64,000 nt of DNA from Kytococcus schroeteri (GCF_042433515.1 NZ_JBHLVH010000013.1:1-64000), one strand, 5' to 3'. Counted from the stretch's first letter, positions 17,565 through 27,176 are shown. Notes: a model not told the origin generated them from the sequence alone. Translations and numbers: made by a program.

Positions 17565-19454
17565 ATGACGCAGACCTCCCGCGCTGACCGGCGCAATGTC
17601 GCCATCGTTGCCCACGTCGACCACGGAAAGACCACGCTGGTCGACGCCATGCTCCACCAGTCGGGGGTGTTCGGCGAGCACTCCAAGGTCGACGAGCGGG
17701 CGATGGACTCCGGCGACCTCGAGCGGGAGAAGGGCATCACCATCCTCGCCAAGAACACCGCGGTGCACTACCGCGGCCCGGCCGCCCAGGACCTCGAGGG
17801 GGTGGGCGAGGACGGCGTGGTCATCAACATCATCGACACCCCCGGCCACGCCGACTTCGGTGGCGAGGTGGAGCGCGGCCTGTCGATGGTGGACGGTGTG
17901 GTGCTCCTCGTGGACGCCTCCGAGGGCCCGCTGCCCCAGACGCGCTTCGTGCTCCGCAAGGCCCTCGAGGCCAAGATGCCGGTGATCCTGGTCATCAACA
18001 AGGTGGACCGCCCGGACGCCCGCTGCGCGGCCGTCATCGACGAGGTCTACGAGCTCTTCATGGACCTGGGTGCCGAGGAGGAGCAGATCGACTTCCCGAT
18101 CGTCTACGCCTCCGGCAAGGCCGGTCGCGCCTCCCTGGAGGCCCCGGGCGACGGGGTGCTGCCGGAGAACGAGGACCTCGAGCCGCTCTTCCGCACCATC
18201 CTGGAGACCGTGCCGGCCCCGGTGTACGACGACGAGGCCCCGCTGCAGGCCCACGTCACCAACCTCGACTCGTCCAACTTCCTCGGCCGCCTGGCCCTGT
18301 TGCGCATCAAGAACGGCACCCTGCGCAAGGGCCAGACCGTGGCGTGGATGAAGCGCGACGGCAGCGTCTCCAACGTGCGCCTGTCCGAGCTGCTCGTCAC
18401 CGAGGGGCTGGAGCGCCAGCCGGCCGAGTCCGCCGGCCCGGGCGACATCGTGGCCGTGGCCGGCATCGCCGAGGTGATGATCGGCGAGACCCTGGCCGAT
18501 CCGGAGAACCCGGTGGCGCTGCCGCTCATCCACGTGGACGAGCCGGCCATCTCCATGACCATCGGCACCAACACCTCGCCGCTGGCCGGCAAGGTGAAGG
18601 GCAGCAAGGTCACCGCCCGCCTGGTGAAGGACCGCCTCGACTCCGAGCTCATCGGTAACGTGTCGCTGCGCATCCTGCCGACCGACCGTCCCGACGCGTG
18701 GGAGGTGCAGGGCCGCGGCGAGCTGGCGCTGGCCATCCTCGTGGAGCAGATGCGTCGCGAGGGTTACGAGCTCACGGTCGGCAAGCCGCAGGTGGTCACC
18801 AAGGAGATCGACGGCAAGGTGCACGAGCCGGTCGAGGCCCTGACCATCGACGCCCCGGAGGAGTTCCTCGGCACGATCACCCAGGTGATGGCCAACCGCA
18901 AGGGCCGCATGGAGGAGATGAGCAACCACGGCACCGGCTGGGTGCGCATGGAGTTCCGCGTGCCGAGCCGCGGCCTCATCGGCTTCCGCACCGAGTTCCT
19001 CACCGAGACGCGCGGCACCGGCATCGCCCACCACATCTTCGACGGCTACGAGCCGTGGTTCGGCGAGATCCGCACGCGCATCGCGGGCTCGCTGGTGGCC
19101 GACCGGGCCGGCAACGCCACCTCCTACGCCATGTTCAACCTGCAGGAGCGCGGCACCCTCTTCATCCACCCCACCACCGAGGTGTACGAGGGCATGATCG
19201 TCGGCGAGAACTCGCGCGCCGATGACATGGACGTGAACATCACCAAGGAGAAGAAGCTCACGAACGTGCGCTCCGCCGGTGCCGAGGTGCTGGAGCGCCT
19301 GGCCCCGCCGCGCGCGATGAGCCTGGAGCAGTCGCTGGAGTTCTGCCGCGAGGACGAGTGCGTGGAGGTCACGCCGGAGGCCGTGCGCATCCGCAAGGTG
19401 GTGCTCGACCAGGTGGCCCGCGGCCGCGAGGCGCGCCGCGCGAAGAACGCCTGA
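17565..19454 (+). CDS. typA: Ribosome-associated GTPase TypA/BipA
   Basis: A 629-residue translational GTPase of the EF-G/LepA group, involved in ribosome assembly and stress adaptation. It has G1 AHVDHGKTT, G2 within ILAKNTAV after the EREKGIT switch, G3 DTPGHADFGGEV and G4 NKVDRPDAR, then EF-Tu domain 2, EF-G-like domains III and V, and the TypA-specific C-terminus. Length is normal. ATG 17565 is fixed by the conserved MTQTSRADRRNVAIVAHVDHG start. GATACT ends 7 bp before it, so the transcript may be leaderless even though GGAGG lies (too close) at 2 bp. Monocistronic with a strong downstream hairpin. Confidence 0.95.
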   Translation: MTQTSRADRRNVAIVAHVDHGKTTLVDAMLHQSGVFGEHSKVDERAMDSGDLEREKGITILAKNTAVHYRGPAAQDLEGVGEDGVVINIIDTPGHADFGGEVERGLSMVDGVVLLVDASEGPLPQTRFVLRKALEAKMPVILVINKVDRPDARCAAVIDEVYELFMDLGAEEEQIDFPIVYASGKAGRASLEAPGDGVLPENEDLEPLFRTILETVPAPVYDDEAPLQAHVTNLDSSNFLGRLALLRIKNGTLRKGQTVAWMKRDGSVSNVRLSELLVTEGLERQPAESAGPGDIVAVAGIAEVMIGETLADPENPVALPLIHVDEPAISMTIGTNTSPLAGKVKGSKVTARLVKDRLDSELIGNVSLRILPTDRPDAWEVQGRGELALAILVEQMRREGYELTVGKPQVVTKEIDGKVHEPVEALTIDAPEEFLGTITQVMANRKGRMEEMSNHGTGWVRMEFRVPSRGLIGFRTEFLTETRGTGIAHHIFDGYEPWFGEIRTRIAGSLVADRAGNATSYAMFNLQERGTLFIHPTTEVYEGMIVGENSRADDMDVNITKEKKLTNVRSAGAEVLERLAPPRAMSLEQSLEFCREDECVEVTPEAVRIRKVVLDQVARGREARRAKNA

Positions 19455-19465
19455 GCAGGCCCGCG

Positions 19466-19511
19466 CATGCCGGAGGCCGGCACCCCCTAGGGGGTGCCGG
19501 CCTCCGGCATG
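19466..19511. terminator. Bidirectional terminator hairpin
   Basis: A perfect stem of 21-22 bp (positions 19466-19487 with 19490-19511) closes around CCTAGG between the convergent typA and symporter genes. Confidence 0.85.
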
Positions 19512-19518
19512 TGGTGCG

Positions 19519-20793
19519 TCAGGCCGTGCGGGTGGCGGCCACACCCGCAGCGGGGCTGACGCCGGTGGTCGCCTCGTCGCGCGCGGTCTCCTCCTGGCCG
19601 TGGCGACCGAAGCCGCGGTTGCGGGCCAGACGGTCCACGACCTGCGCGATGGCGCCGTCGCCGGTGACGTTGGTGGCCGTGCCGAAGGAGTCGATGGCGA
19701 TGTAGGTGGCGATCATCAGGCCCACCTGGGCCTCGTTGAAGCCGAGGTTGCTCTCCATGAGCGCCACGGCGGCCATGACCGCACCACCGGGCACACCGGG
19801 GGCGGCGATCATCATGATGCCCAGCAGCAGGATGAAGCCGACCATCGTGCCGGGGTGCACCTCCATGCCCGAGAGCATCATCACGGCCATGGAGAAGCAG
19901 GTGAGCTTCACCGTGGAGCCGGCCAGGTGGATGGTGGCGCACAGTGGCACCACGAAGGAGGCCACCGGCTCGGAGACGCCGTTCTTCAGGCTCTGGCGCA
20001 GGGTCACCGGGATGGTGGCCGCCGACGAGGAGGTGCCCAGGGCGGTGGCGTAGGCCGGGAGCATGTTCTTGAGCAGCACCAGCGGGTTGCGCCCCGACAC
20101 GGCGCCGGCCACGCCGAACTGCATGAGCAGCAGCGCCACGGTGAGCGCGAAGACCAGGAGGATCACGCCGGAGAAGGTGGTGATGACGTTCCACACCTCG
20201 CCCGCGGCGGTCATGTTCAGGAAGACGCCGAAGATGTAGACCGGCAGCAGCGGGATGATGATGCCGCTGATGACCTTGTTGACGATCTCGCGGAACTCCT
20301 CGAAGCCGCGCTGCAGGGTGTCGCCCTTGATCATGGTCATGCCGACGCCGACGGTGAAGGCCAGCAGCAGGGCGGTCATGACGCCGAAGGCCGGGTCCAT
20401 CTCGATCTCGAACCACGGTGCCAGCAGCGCGTCCTCCGGGTTGCCCAGCTGGGGGGTCGAGCGGCCGCGCAGCAGGTCCGGCAGCACGGCCGAGCTCACG
20501 GCGTAGCCGAGGAAACCGGCGAACAGGGTGGAGCCATAGGCCAGGGCGGCGGTGAGGGCCAGCCACTTGCCGGCGCCGCGGCCGAGCTCGCCGATGGCCG
20601 GGGCGATGAGGCCCAGGATGATCAGCGGGATCACGAAGCCGAGGAAGTTGCTGAACAGGCCGTTGAAGGTGGCCACCGTGCGGGTGAGTGCCTCGGGGGC
20701 GATCCGGCCGACGAGGATGCCCAGCACGATCGCCAGGACGATGCGGGGCAGCAGTCCGAACCAGCGGCTGCGCGAGGGGGAGTCAGAGGTCAT
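19519..20793 (-). CDS. Dicarboxylate/amino acid:cation symporter (DAACS)
   Basis: A 424-residue membrane transporter of the GltP/DctA/SstT family that takes up glutamate, aspartate, C4-dicarboxylates or serine/threonine with Na+ or H+. It has about eight helices and two re-entrant hairpins. The first hairpin motif is SSSAATIPVTL and the cation/substrate region is IDSFGTATNVTGDGAIA. The short NVTGDG variant does not decide the substrate. ATG 20793 lacks a Shine-Dalgarno, but TACATT ends 7 bp upstream, consistent with a leaderless mRNA. Next to a second amino-acid permease, so the pair may serve amino acid uptake. Confidence 0.88.
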   Translation of the reverse strand: MTSDSPSRSRWFGLLPRIVLAIVLGILVGRIAPEALTRTVATFNGLFSNFLGFVIPLIILGLIAPAIGELGRGAGKWLALTAALAYGSTLFAGFLGYAVSSAVLPDLLRGRSTPQLGNPEDALLAPWFEIEMDPAFGVMTALLLAFTVGVGMTMIKGDTLQRGFEEFREIVNKVISGIIIPLLPVYIFGVFLNMTAAGEVWNVITTFSGVILLVFALTVALLLMQFGVAGAVSGRNPLVLLKNMLPAYATALGTSSSAATIPVTLRQSLKNGVSEPVASFVVPLCATIHLAGSTVKLTCFSMAVMMLSGMEVHPGTMVGFILLLGIMMIAAPGVPGGAVMAAVALMESNLGFNEAQVGLMIATYIAIDSFGTATNVTGDGAIAQVVDRLARNRGFGRHGQEETARDEATTGVSPAAGVAATRTA

Positions 20794-20917
20794 GGCGCGG
20801 AATGTAACCGCGGGCCGGCACGGGGCGCCCGCCGCCGCCCGGCCCGTCCACCGATCGCAACCGAGTTGTGACCCGTCACCCTCCGGGGGCCGGGGGTGGC
20901 GCCGGCGAGGGCAGGTC

Positions 20918-22228
20918 CTAGAGGTACGGCTGGAGGGCCTTCGGCACGGCGTAGGCGGCGGCGCTCACGGCCACCAGGCCCATCACCACCACGAACGAGT
21001 GCGCTGCCACGCGGTGGCGGAAGGGCTTCAGCGCCGGCACCGTGTGAATGGCCACGATCGGCATGAGGTACAGGTAGGCCGCCATGACCGGGCCCGAGAG
21101 CGCCTCGATGATGTCCAGGATGGTCGGGTTGAGCACGGCCGCCAGCCACGCGGTGAGGCCGTAGACCCCCGCGATGCCCAGGTCCAGCGTCCGGTCGCCG
21201 ATCCGCTCGCGCCGGTCCACCAGGGCGCGCACGAGGCCGCGCCCGCCCTCCGCGGCACCGAGGTAGTGGCCGAAGAAGGAGGACGCGATGGCCGCCACGG
21301 CGATGATCGGGCCGGCCCACAGGAAGAACGCGTTGTCCATCTCCTTGGCCAGGTAGGACAGCACCGAGAGGTTGGAGCCCTCCGCGCGCTCCAGGCCGTC
21401 GGGCCCCAGGGCGAGCACGCTGGACCAGACGAAGGCCATGGTGAACACGGTGAGCAGCGTGGCGGTGCGTCGCAGGATCTGGGAGGCCTTGGCGGCGGCG
21501 CGGTCACCCTGCTCGGTCTGCATGCTCAGCGAGAACTGCGAGATGGCCGCCGAGTGGTTGAACGCGAACACCAGCGTGGGCACCAGCATCCACAGCGTGG
21601 TGCCGAAGTCGCCCTCGGGCATCCACTGGAAGGCCCCGGGGCGCCAGTGCGGCACGAGCAGCAGCGTGGAGACCGCCAGCAGGGCGATGAGCGGGTACAC
21701 CAGGGCCTGGGTGACGGCCATCACCAGCTTCTGGCTGGTGAGGACCGCCGCCATCATCAGGCCCACCAGCACCAGCGAGAGCAGCCACCGCGGCGGGGAG
21801 GCCAAGCCCAGCTGGTGGACCATGAAGTCGTCCACGGTGTTGGTGAGCGCCACCGCGTAGATGAGCACGATGGGGTAGAAGCACAGCCAGTACAGCACCG
21901 TCACCAGGGTGCCCGGCACCTCGCCGAAGTAGCCGCGGGCGAGCTCGGTGATGTCCTTGCCCTTCTCCGGGGCGGCGCAGATGAGGCGTGAGAGGGCCCG
22001 GTGCGCGAAGTAGGTCATCGGCCCGATGAGCAGGGTGCCCACCACCAGCGGGGCCAGCGAGGTGGAGCCGGCGTTGAGCGGTAGGAAGAGGATGCCGGCC
22101 CCCACCGCCGTGCCGAAGAGACTGATCACCCACGCCGTGTCGGCGCCGGTCCAGCGTCCGGGGGCGCCGTCGGGGTGGGGGCCCCGGACGGCTCGGGTGG
22201 GCGTGGACGGTCCTGCGGAGGGGGACAT
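20918..22228 (-). CDS. Amino acid permease, SdaC/HAAAP-like
   Basis: A 436-residue polytopic membrane protein with about 11 helices. The N-terminal segment WVISLFGTAVGAGILFLPLNAG is the signature of the hydroxy/aromatic amino acid permease family (SdaC, TdcC). Later motifs FAFNHSAAISQFSLSMQTEQ and SSFFGHYLGAAEGGRGL also match. Serine or threonine symport with H+ is the likely role. The first ~25 residues are a Pro/Gly-rich tail. ATG 22228 has GGAAGGAC 4 bp before it. A -10-like TAGGGT at 22267-22262 predicts a ~27-nt leader. Confidence 0.85.
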   Translation of the reverse strand: MSPSAGPSTPTRAVRGPHPDGAPGRWTGADTAWVISLFGTAVGAGILFLPLNAGSTSLAPLVVGTLLIGPMTYFAHRALSRLICAAPEKGKDITELARGYFGEVPGTLVTVLYWLCFYPIVLIYAVALTNTVDDFMVHQLGLASPPRWLLSLVLVGLMMAAVLTSQKLVMAVTQALVYPLIALLAVSTLLLVPHWRPGAFQWMPEGDFGTTLWMLVPTLVFAFNHSAAISQFSLSMQTEQGDRAAAKASQILRRTATLLTVFTMAFVWSSVLALGPDGLERAEGSNLSVLSYLAKEMDNAFFLWAGPIIAVAAIASSFFGHYLGAAEGGRGLVRALVDRRERIGDRTLDLGIAGVYGLTAWLAAVLNPTILDIIEALSGPVMAAYLYLMPIVAIHTVPALKPFRHRVAAHSFVVVMGLVAVSAAAYAVPKALQPYL

Positions 22229-22272
22229 GGGTCCTTCCGGGCGGGGGTGGGGACCTCGCGACCCTAGCCGTT

Positions 22273-22314
22273 GGCCCCGGTGTCCGGCACCTCCGCGGCG
22301 TGTCGACCGGGGCC
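22273..22314 (-). terminator. Terminator-like hairpin after ppk2
   Basis: GGCCCCGGT pairs with ACCGGGGCC across a 24-nt loop just after the PPK2 stop on the minus strand and before the promoter of the permease. Confidence 0.45.
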
Positions 22315-22325
22315 GGCCCGCGCGG

Positions 22326-23216
22326 TCAGTCGCCGATGGTGTCCTTGGCGCGGCGCACGATCTGCGGGTCGGGCTCGCCGACGATGTCGTGGTCCTTGCC
22401 CTCGTACTCGAACTGGCTGAGGAAGTAGCGCATGGCGTTGATGCGCCCGCGCTTCTTGTCGTTGGACTTGATGGTGATCCACGGCGCCCAGTCGGTGTCG
22501 GTGCGGGCGAACATGTCCTCCTTGGCCGCGGTGTAGGAGTCCCACTTGTCCAGGGAGGCGAGGTCCATGGGGGAGAGCTTCCAGCGGCGCACCGGGTCGA
22601 TCTGGCGGATGGCGAAGCGGGTGCGCTGCTCGTGCGCGGTGACCGAGAACCAGAACTTGGTGAGGGTGGTGCCGGCGTCGGTGATCATCTTCTCCAGCTG
22701 CGGCGCCTGCTGCATGAACTGCTCGTAGTCGGGGCCGTTGGTGAAGTTCATGACACGCTCCACGCCGGCGCGGTTGTACCAGGAGCGGTCGAAGAAGACG
22801 ATCTCGCCGGCGGTGGGGAAGTGGTTGACGTAGCGCTGGAAGTACCACTCGCCGCGCTCGCGCTCGCTGGGCTTGTTGAGCGCCACCACGCGGGCGAAGC
22901 GTGGGTTGAGGTGCTCCATGAAGCGCTTGATGGTGCCGCCCTTGCCGGCGGCGTCGCGGCCCTCGAACACGAGGATGTGGCGCGAGCCGGACTTCTGCGT
23001 CCAGTTCTGGAACTTGATGAGCTCGACCTGCAGCAGGTACTTCTCGACGTCGTAGTCCTCGCGCGTCATGCGCTCGTCGTACGGGTAGTTCTCCCGCCAG
23101 GTCTCGACCGCCTTGCCGCCCGGATCGATGAGGTCGGGGTCCGACCCCTGGTCGTCCCGGACGGTGTAGCCCTCCGCGGAGAGGCGGTCGATGTACTCGC
23201 GCAGTTCCATCTGCAT
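22326..23216 (-). CDS. ppk2: Polyphosphate kinase 2
   Basis: A 296-residue P-loop kinase that transfers phosphate between polyphosphate and nucleotides (PPK2 class; the preferred nucleotide cannot be read here). Walker A is FEGRDAAGKGGTIKRF, Walker B is FFDRSWYNRAGVE, and the lid region EQRTRFAIRQIDPVRRWK is intact. ATG 23216 has TATGTT ending 6 bp upstream and no Shine-Dalgarno, so it is probably leaderless; a second ATG at 23210 is possible. It diverges from the MshB fusion gene, with only 69 bp between the two start codons. Confidence 0.92.
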   Translation of the reverse strand: MQMELREYIDRLSAEGYTVRDDQGSDPDLIDPGGKAVETWRENYPYDERMTREDYDVEKYLLQVELIKFQNWTQKSGSRHILVFEGRDAAGKGGTIKRFMEHLNPRFARVVALNKPSERERGEWYFQRYVNHFPTAGEIVFFDRSWYNRAGVERVMNFTNGPDYEQFMQQAPQLEKMITDAGTTLTKFWFSVTAHEQRTRFAIRQIDPVRRWKLSPMDLASLDKWDSYTAAKEDMFARTDTDWAPWITIKSNDKKRGRINAMRYFLSQFEYEGKDHDIVGEPDPQIVRRAKDTIGD

Positions 23217-23285
23217 GGGTGCAACATAGCCGCAGCACATGACCGTGAGGTGAACGGCCGTGCCCGGGACGCCTACGGTTGCCCC

Positions 23286-24737
23286 ATGCAGCACCCGACG
23301 CCCGCCGATCTCCCGGTCCTGGCGGTCCACGCACACCCCGACGACGAGACCCTCGCCACCGGTGTGGCCCTGGCCACCCTGGCCGAGCGGGGCCACCCGG
23401 TGCACGTGCTCACCTGCACCCTGGGGGACCACGGCGAGGTGATGGTGCCGGGACTCCAGCACCTGGAGGGCACCGAGGCGCTCGCGCCGCACCGCCGCGG
23501 TGAGCTGGCGGCGGCGGCGGAGGCACTGGGCGTGCAGGTGCGGGTGCTGGGCGAGGAGCCGGGTCGGCCCGACCCGGCGGCGGCGCTCTTCCGCGACTCG
23601 GGCATGGCCGGCAGCCCCGAGGCCGCCCACCCGCGGGCCCTGGTGAACGCCGACCGGTCCGCGCTGGCGGCGCTGGTCCGCGAGGAGGTCGAGCGCACCG
23701 GCGCCCGCATCGTGCTCACCTACGACGAGACCGGGGGCTACGGCCACCCCGACCACGTGGCCGTGCACCGCGCCACCGTGGCCGCCGTGCGCTCCCTGCC
23801 GGCCGAGACCCGTCCCGAGCTGTACGCCGCCGTGACCCCACGGTCCTGGGAGGCCGAGGGGCGCCGCTGGGTGGCCGACCACGTGGACCCCGTGGAGCCC
23901 ACCGGCTCCTTCCGGGGCCGGCCCACCGAGGGCGTCGTCGTGCCCCGCCCGGAGGGACCGGACCCCGAGCACCCCCGCGAGGTCGACGCCTGGGCCAGTG
24001 GGGTGCGCCCCGACGAGGACGTCACGCACGAGGTGCACGGCACCCCCTCGAGCCTGGCGGCCGTCTCCGCCGCCCGCCGTGCCCACGCCACCCAGGTGAC
24101 CGAGCACGACGGGTGGTGGGCCATGACCAACCTCGTGGCACATCGGGCGGCCCCGGCCGAGGGCTACTCGCGGCTCGACCCGGCATCGGGGCGGGTCGTG
24201 ACCGGCGACAGCGACCTGCGGGCCCCGCTGGCCGGCCCCATGGCCGACCGGGACGCCTTCCGGGCCGCGATGTCCGCGCTGCCCACCGGGGTGACGGTCC
24301 TCACCACCCGCTGGGGGTCCGGGGTGCACGCCATGACCGCCAACGCCGTGGTGCCGGTCTCCCTGCACCCGGTGCTGCTGGGGATCCTCGTGGACAACGC
24401 GGCGCGCTTCGGCGAGGCCGTGCACGCCTCGGGGGTGTTCGCCGTGAACGTGCTGCCGGCCTCCGCCCGCCGCCACGGGGAGTGGCTGTCCACGCCCGGC
24501 CGCCCGGTGGTGGGCCAGCTCGACCGGGTGCCGACCTACTCTGGTCCGATGACCGGACTGCCCCTGCTCACCGAGGCACTCGCCACGGCCGAGTGCCGCG
24601 TGGTGCACCACGTCGTGCTGGGTGACCACACGCTCTTCGTCGGCCTCGTGGAGGGTGTGGGCGACGGGCGCGCGGACGGGGTCGACGACACCGACCCGCT
24701 GCTCTTCCACCGCGGCCGCATGCGGGGCACCCGGTGA
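23286..24737 (+). CDS. mshB: MshB-type deacetylase fused to flavin reductase domain
   Basis: A 483-residue two-domain protein. Residues ~10-310 are a LmbE/PIG-L zinc deacetylase with the metal site VHAHPDDETLATG and YGHPDHVAVH. By family and actinobacterial gene order (mshB near a 7Fe ferredoxin) it is probably N-acetyl-1-D-myo-inosityl-2-amino-2-deoxy-alpha-D-glucopyranoside deacetylase of mycothiol synthesis. Residues ~319-480 are a flavin reductase split-barrel domain (DAFRAAMSALPTGVTVLTT, HAMTANAVVPVSLHP, GVFAVNVLP). No stop or frame change occurs between them. The start is leaderless-type (TACGGT 6 bp before ATG). The stop overlaps the VanW gene by GTGA. Confidence 0.85.
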   Translation: MQHPTPADLPVLAVHAHPDDETLATGVALATLAERGHPVHVLTCTLGDHGEVMVPGLQHLEGTEALAPHRRGELAAAAEALGVQVRVLGEEPGRPDPAAALFRDSGMAGSPEAAHPRALVNADRSALAALVREEVERTGARIVLTYDETGGYGHPDHVAVHRATVAAVRSLPAETRPELYAAVTPRSWEAEGRRWVADHVDPVEPTGSFRGRPTEGVVVPRPEGPDPEHPREVDAWASGVRPDEDVTHEVHGTPSSLAAVSAARRAHATQVTEHDGWWAMTNLVAHRAAPAEGYSRLDPASGRVVTGDSDLRAPLAGPMADRDAFRAAMSALPTGVTVLTTRWGSGVHAMTANAVVPVSLHPVLLGILVDNAARFGEAVHASGVFAVNVLPASARRHGEWLSTPGRPVVGQLDRVPTYSGPMTGLPLLTEALATAECRVVHHVVLGDHTLFVGLVEGVGDGRADGVDDTDPLLFHRGRMRGTR

Positions 24738-26746
24738 CGGCGCCCGCGCCGCGCGGGCAGGGAACCCGCTGGCAGGGCGTGGCCTCCACCGTCTTCCTGC
24801 TGGTCGGCCTGCTCGCCGTGGTCTACCTCGCGCTCGTGCTGGTGGTGGGGCGCACCACGCCGCGCCAGCTCGTCGTCGGCGGCACGGACGTGAGCCGCCT
24901 GTCGCACGAGCGTGCCCACCGGACCCTGCAGGAGGAGGCCGACCGCCTGGACCGGGAGCCGATGACAGTGGTCGTCGACGGTCGCCCGCACCGCATCGCC
25001 GCCTCCGAGCTGGGCCTGGGCCACGACGTGGACGCCAGCCTCGAGGGCACCACGGGACGCACCTGGGACCCGCGCGACCTGTGGGTGCGCGCCACCGGCG
25101 AGGTGCACCGCGACTGGGTGGTCACGGTGGACGAGTCCCGCCTGCGGGAGCGGCTGGGGCGGCTCTCCCAGGAGGTGGGCACCCCGGCCCGGGACGCCTC
25201 GGTGCGCCTGGAGGGCACCGAGACCGTGGTGACCGAGGCGCGCACCGGCCGGGGGCTCGACGTGCGCGGGACCGCCGAGGCGGTGGGTGACGCCTGGCCC
25301 GCCACGCGCCGGGTGGACGCGCGGATCCGGGAGCAGCGGCCTGCCGTGACCACGCGGCAGGTGCGGGAGTTCGCCGACCGCGTGCTCGGCCCGGCCCTGT
25401 CCGGCCCGGTGACCCTCGTGGCCACCCCGGACGCGGCCGAGCCGTCGCCCGACCCGACGGCCTCGCCCTCGGGCGACGCCCCGCAGGAGGACGCCCCGCC
25501 CCACGAGCAGCCGGTCGTGCTCTCGCGCGAGGTCCTCGCCTCGATGCTGTCCGTCGGCGGGGAGGGCGGACGCCCCTCCCTGGAGGTCGACGCCTCGCGC
25601 TGGGTGGAGGAACTCGACGCGGGCCACCCGCTGGCCGACCGGCCGGCCCGCGACGCCCGGCTGGTGACCGCGGGGGAGGGTGCCCGGGTGGAGCCGGGGC
25701 GCGCCGGGCGCCAGGTCTCCGTGGGCGACGTGGAGAAGGCGGTCCGCGACGCCGTGCGGGCCCAGGAGCGCCGTGCCCCGGTCGGCGTGCACGTGGTGCA
25801 GCCGGCCAAGGACGGCCAGGGCTGGCGGACCGACCGCATGGGCACCTTCACCACCCGGTTGCCCGGCGGGCAGGAGAACGCGGCCCGGACCCACAACATC
25901 CGCACGCTGGCCCGGCAGCTGGACGGCACCGTCGTGGCGGCCGGCGACCAGTTCAGCCTGGTGCGGGTGATGGGGGAGCCCACCGAGGAGAAGGGCTACC
26001 GCGAGGCGCACGTCATCAGCGACGGGACGCTCTCCAACGCCGTCGGCGGCGGGCTCTCGCAGGTCTCCACCGCCGTCTACAACGTGGCCTTCGAGGCCGG
26101 GGTGCAGTTGGACGAGCACAAGCCCCACAGCTACTACATCGCCCGCTACCCCGAGGGGCGCGAGGCCACCCTGTGGTACCCCTCCATCGACAACCGGTGG
26201 ACCAACGACACCCCGGCCCCGGTGCTGCTGCGGACCCGGGTGGAGGGGCAGGACCTGACCCTCACCCTGTACGGCGTGAGGCAGTACGACGTGGAGTCGA
26301 CCACCCGGGAGCGCCAGCACGTGGTGGAGCCCCGGAAGTACTGGAGCAACAGCTCCACCTGCATCAGCCAGCACGGGGTGAAGGGCTTCGACGTCACCGT
26401 GGAGCGCCGCCTGGAGCCGGTGCAGGGCTTCGACGGCCCGGCGCGCACCGAGACGGTGGACACGCACTACGAGCCCAGTGACGAGGTGTGGTGCACCAAC
26501 CCGGCCTCGCCCGAGTTCTCCGGGTCCACCGTGCCGCCCTCGTGGGACTACCGCCCCTTCTCGGAGCGGAAGGCCGACAAGGCGCAGGACGCCCGGGACC
26601 GGGCCGAGCGCGAGGCACGGGCCGACCAGCAGGCCGAACAGGAGGCCGCAGAGCAGGACGGGCGCCCCGAGGGTGGGGCGTCGCCGAGCCCGTCGTCCTC
26701 GCCCTCCGGGGAGCCGGGGGCAGGGCCCTCGCCGTCCGCCGGCTGA
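24734..26746 (+). CDS. VanW family protein with peptidoglycan-binding-like repeats
   Basis: A 670-residue cell-envelope protein. A single membrane helix (residues ~16-38, VASTVFLLVGLLAVVYLALVLVV) anchors an extracytoplasmic region. Two YoaR/PG_binding_4-like repeats occupy ~45-370, interrupted by a Pro/Ser/Asp-rich linker near 235-260. The VanW domain follows (~385-520; HNIRTLARQLDGTVVAAGDQF, NAVGGGLSQVSTAVYN). The C-terminal ~90 residues are a charged coil and a Ser/Pro/Gly tail. VanW proteins occur near vancomycin-resistance and cell-wall genes, but no activity is established. The GTG start overlaps the mshB stop, so the two are cotranslated. Confidence 0.85.
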   Translation: MTAPAPRGQGTRWQGVASTVFLLVGLLAVVYLALVLVVGRTTPRQLVVGGTDVSRLSHERAHRTLQEEADRLDREPMTVVVDGRPHRIAASELGLGHDVDASLEGTTGRTWDPRDLWVRATGEVHRDWVVTVDESRLRERLGRLSQEVGTPARDASVRLEGTETVVTEARTGRGLDVRGTAEAVGDAWPATRRVDARIREQRPAVTTRQVREFADRVLGPALSGPVTLVATPDAAEPSPDPTASPSGDAPQEDAPPHEQPVVLSREVLASMLSVGGEGGRPSLEVDASRWVEELDAGHPLADRPARDARLVTAGEGARVEPGRAGRQVSVGDVEKAVRDAVRAQERRAPVGVHVVQPAKDGQGWRTDRMGTFTTRLPGGQENAARTHNIRTLARQLDGTVVAAGDQFSLVRVMGEPTEEKGYREAHVISDGTLSNAVGGGLSQVSTAVYNVAFEAGVQLDEHKPHSYYIARYPEGREATLWYPSIDNRWTNDTPAPVLLRTRVEGQDLTLTLYGVRQYDVESTTRERQHVVEPRKYWSNSSTCISQHGVKGFDVTVERRLEPVQGFDGPARTETVDTHYEPSDEVWCTNPASPEFSGSTVPPSWDYRPFSERKADKAQDARDRAEREARADQQAEQEAAEQDGRPEGGASPSPSSSPSGEPGAGPSPSAG

Positions 26747-26852
26747 GTGGCGTGGGCCCCCGTGGGCGGTGGGCCGGTGCGAGTGCACTTAGGATGAAGG
26801 GCCGGAGGTGGCCTGCGTGCCCGCCGTGCCGAGCTGCCAGGAGGAAGAAAGC

Positions 26853-27176
26853 GTGACCTACGTCATCGCCCTGCCGTGTGTCGACGTCAAGGACAAGGCC
26901 TGCATCGACGAGTGCCCCGTCGACTGCATCTACGAGGGGGAGCGGTCGCTCTACATCCACCCCGACGAGTGCGTGGACTGTGGTGCGTGCGAGCCGGTCT
27001 GCCCTGTGGAGGCCATCTACTACGAGGACGACCTGCCCGACGAGTGGGCCGACTACTACAAGGCGAACGTCGAGTTCTTCGACGACCTCGGTGCCCCCGG
27101 AGGCGCTGCCAAGATGGGCGTGATCCCCAAGGACCACCCGGTGGTCTCCGCCCTGCCGCCCCAGGGCGACCACTGA
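26853..27176 (+). CDS. fdxA: 7Fe ferredoxin FdxA
   Basis: A 107-residue soluble electron carrier with one [3Fe-4S] and one [4Fe-4S] cluster. Cysteines 9, 17 and 50 fit the 3Fe site and 21, 40, 43 and 46 the 4Fe site, as in Azotobacter-type ferredoxin I; Cys25 is the usual extra one. The GTG start at 26853 matches the standard N-terminus MTYVIALPCVDVKDKAC and has AGGAGG 8 bp upstream. A -10-like TAGGAT lies at 26790-26795, giving a leader of about 50 nt. In mycobacteria the equivalent fdxC also lies downstream of mshB. Confidence 0.95.
   Translation: MTYVIALPCVDVKDKACIDECPVDCIYEGERSLYIHPDECVDCGACEPVCPVEAIYYEDDLPDEWADYYKANVEFFDDLGAPGGAAKMGVIPKDHPVVSALPPQGDH

Noticed and set aside
24150..24300. 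Hidden stop or frameshift separating the MshB and flavin reductase domains
   Set aside because: The frame is open throughout and codon bias is unchanged across the junction, so a true fusion is reported, with resequencing suggested.
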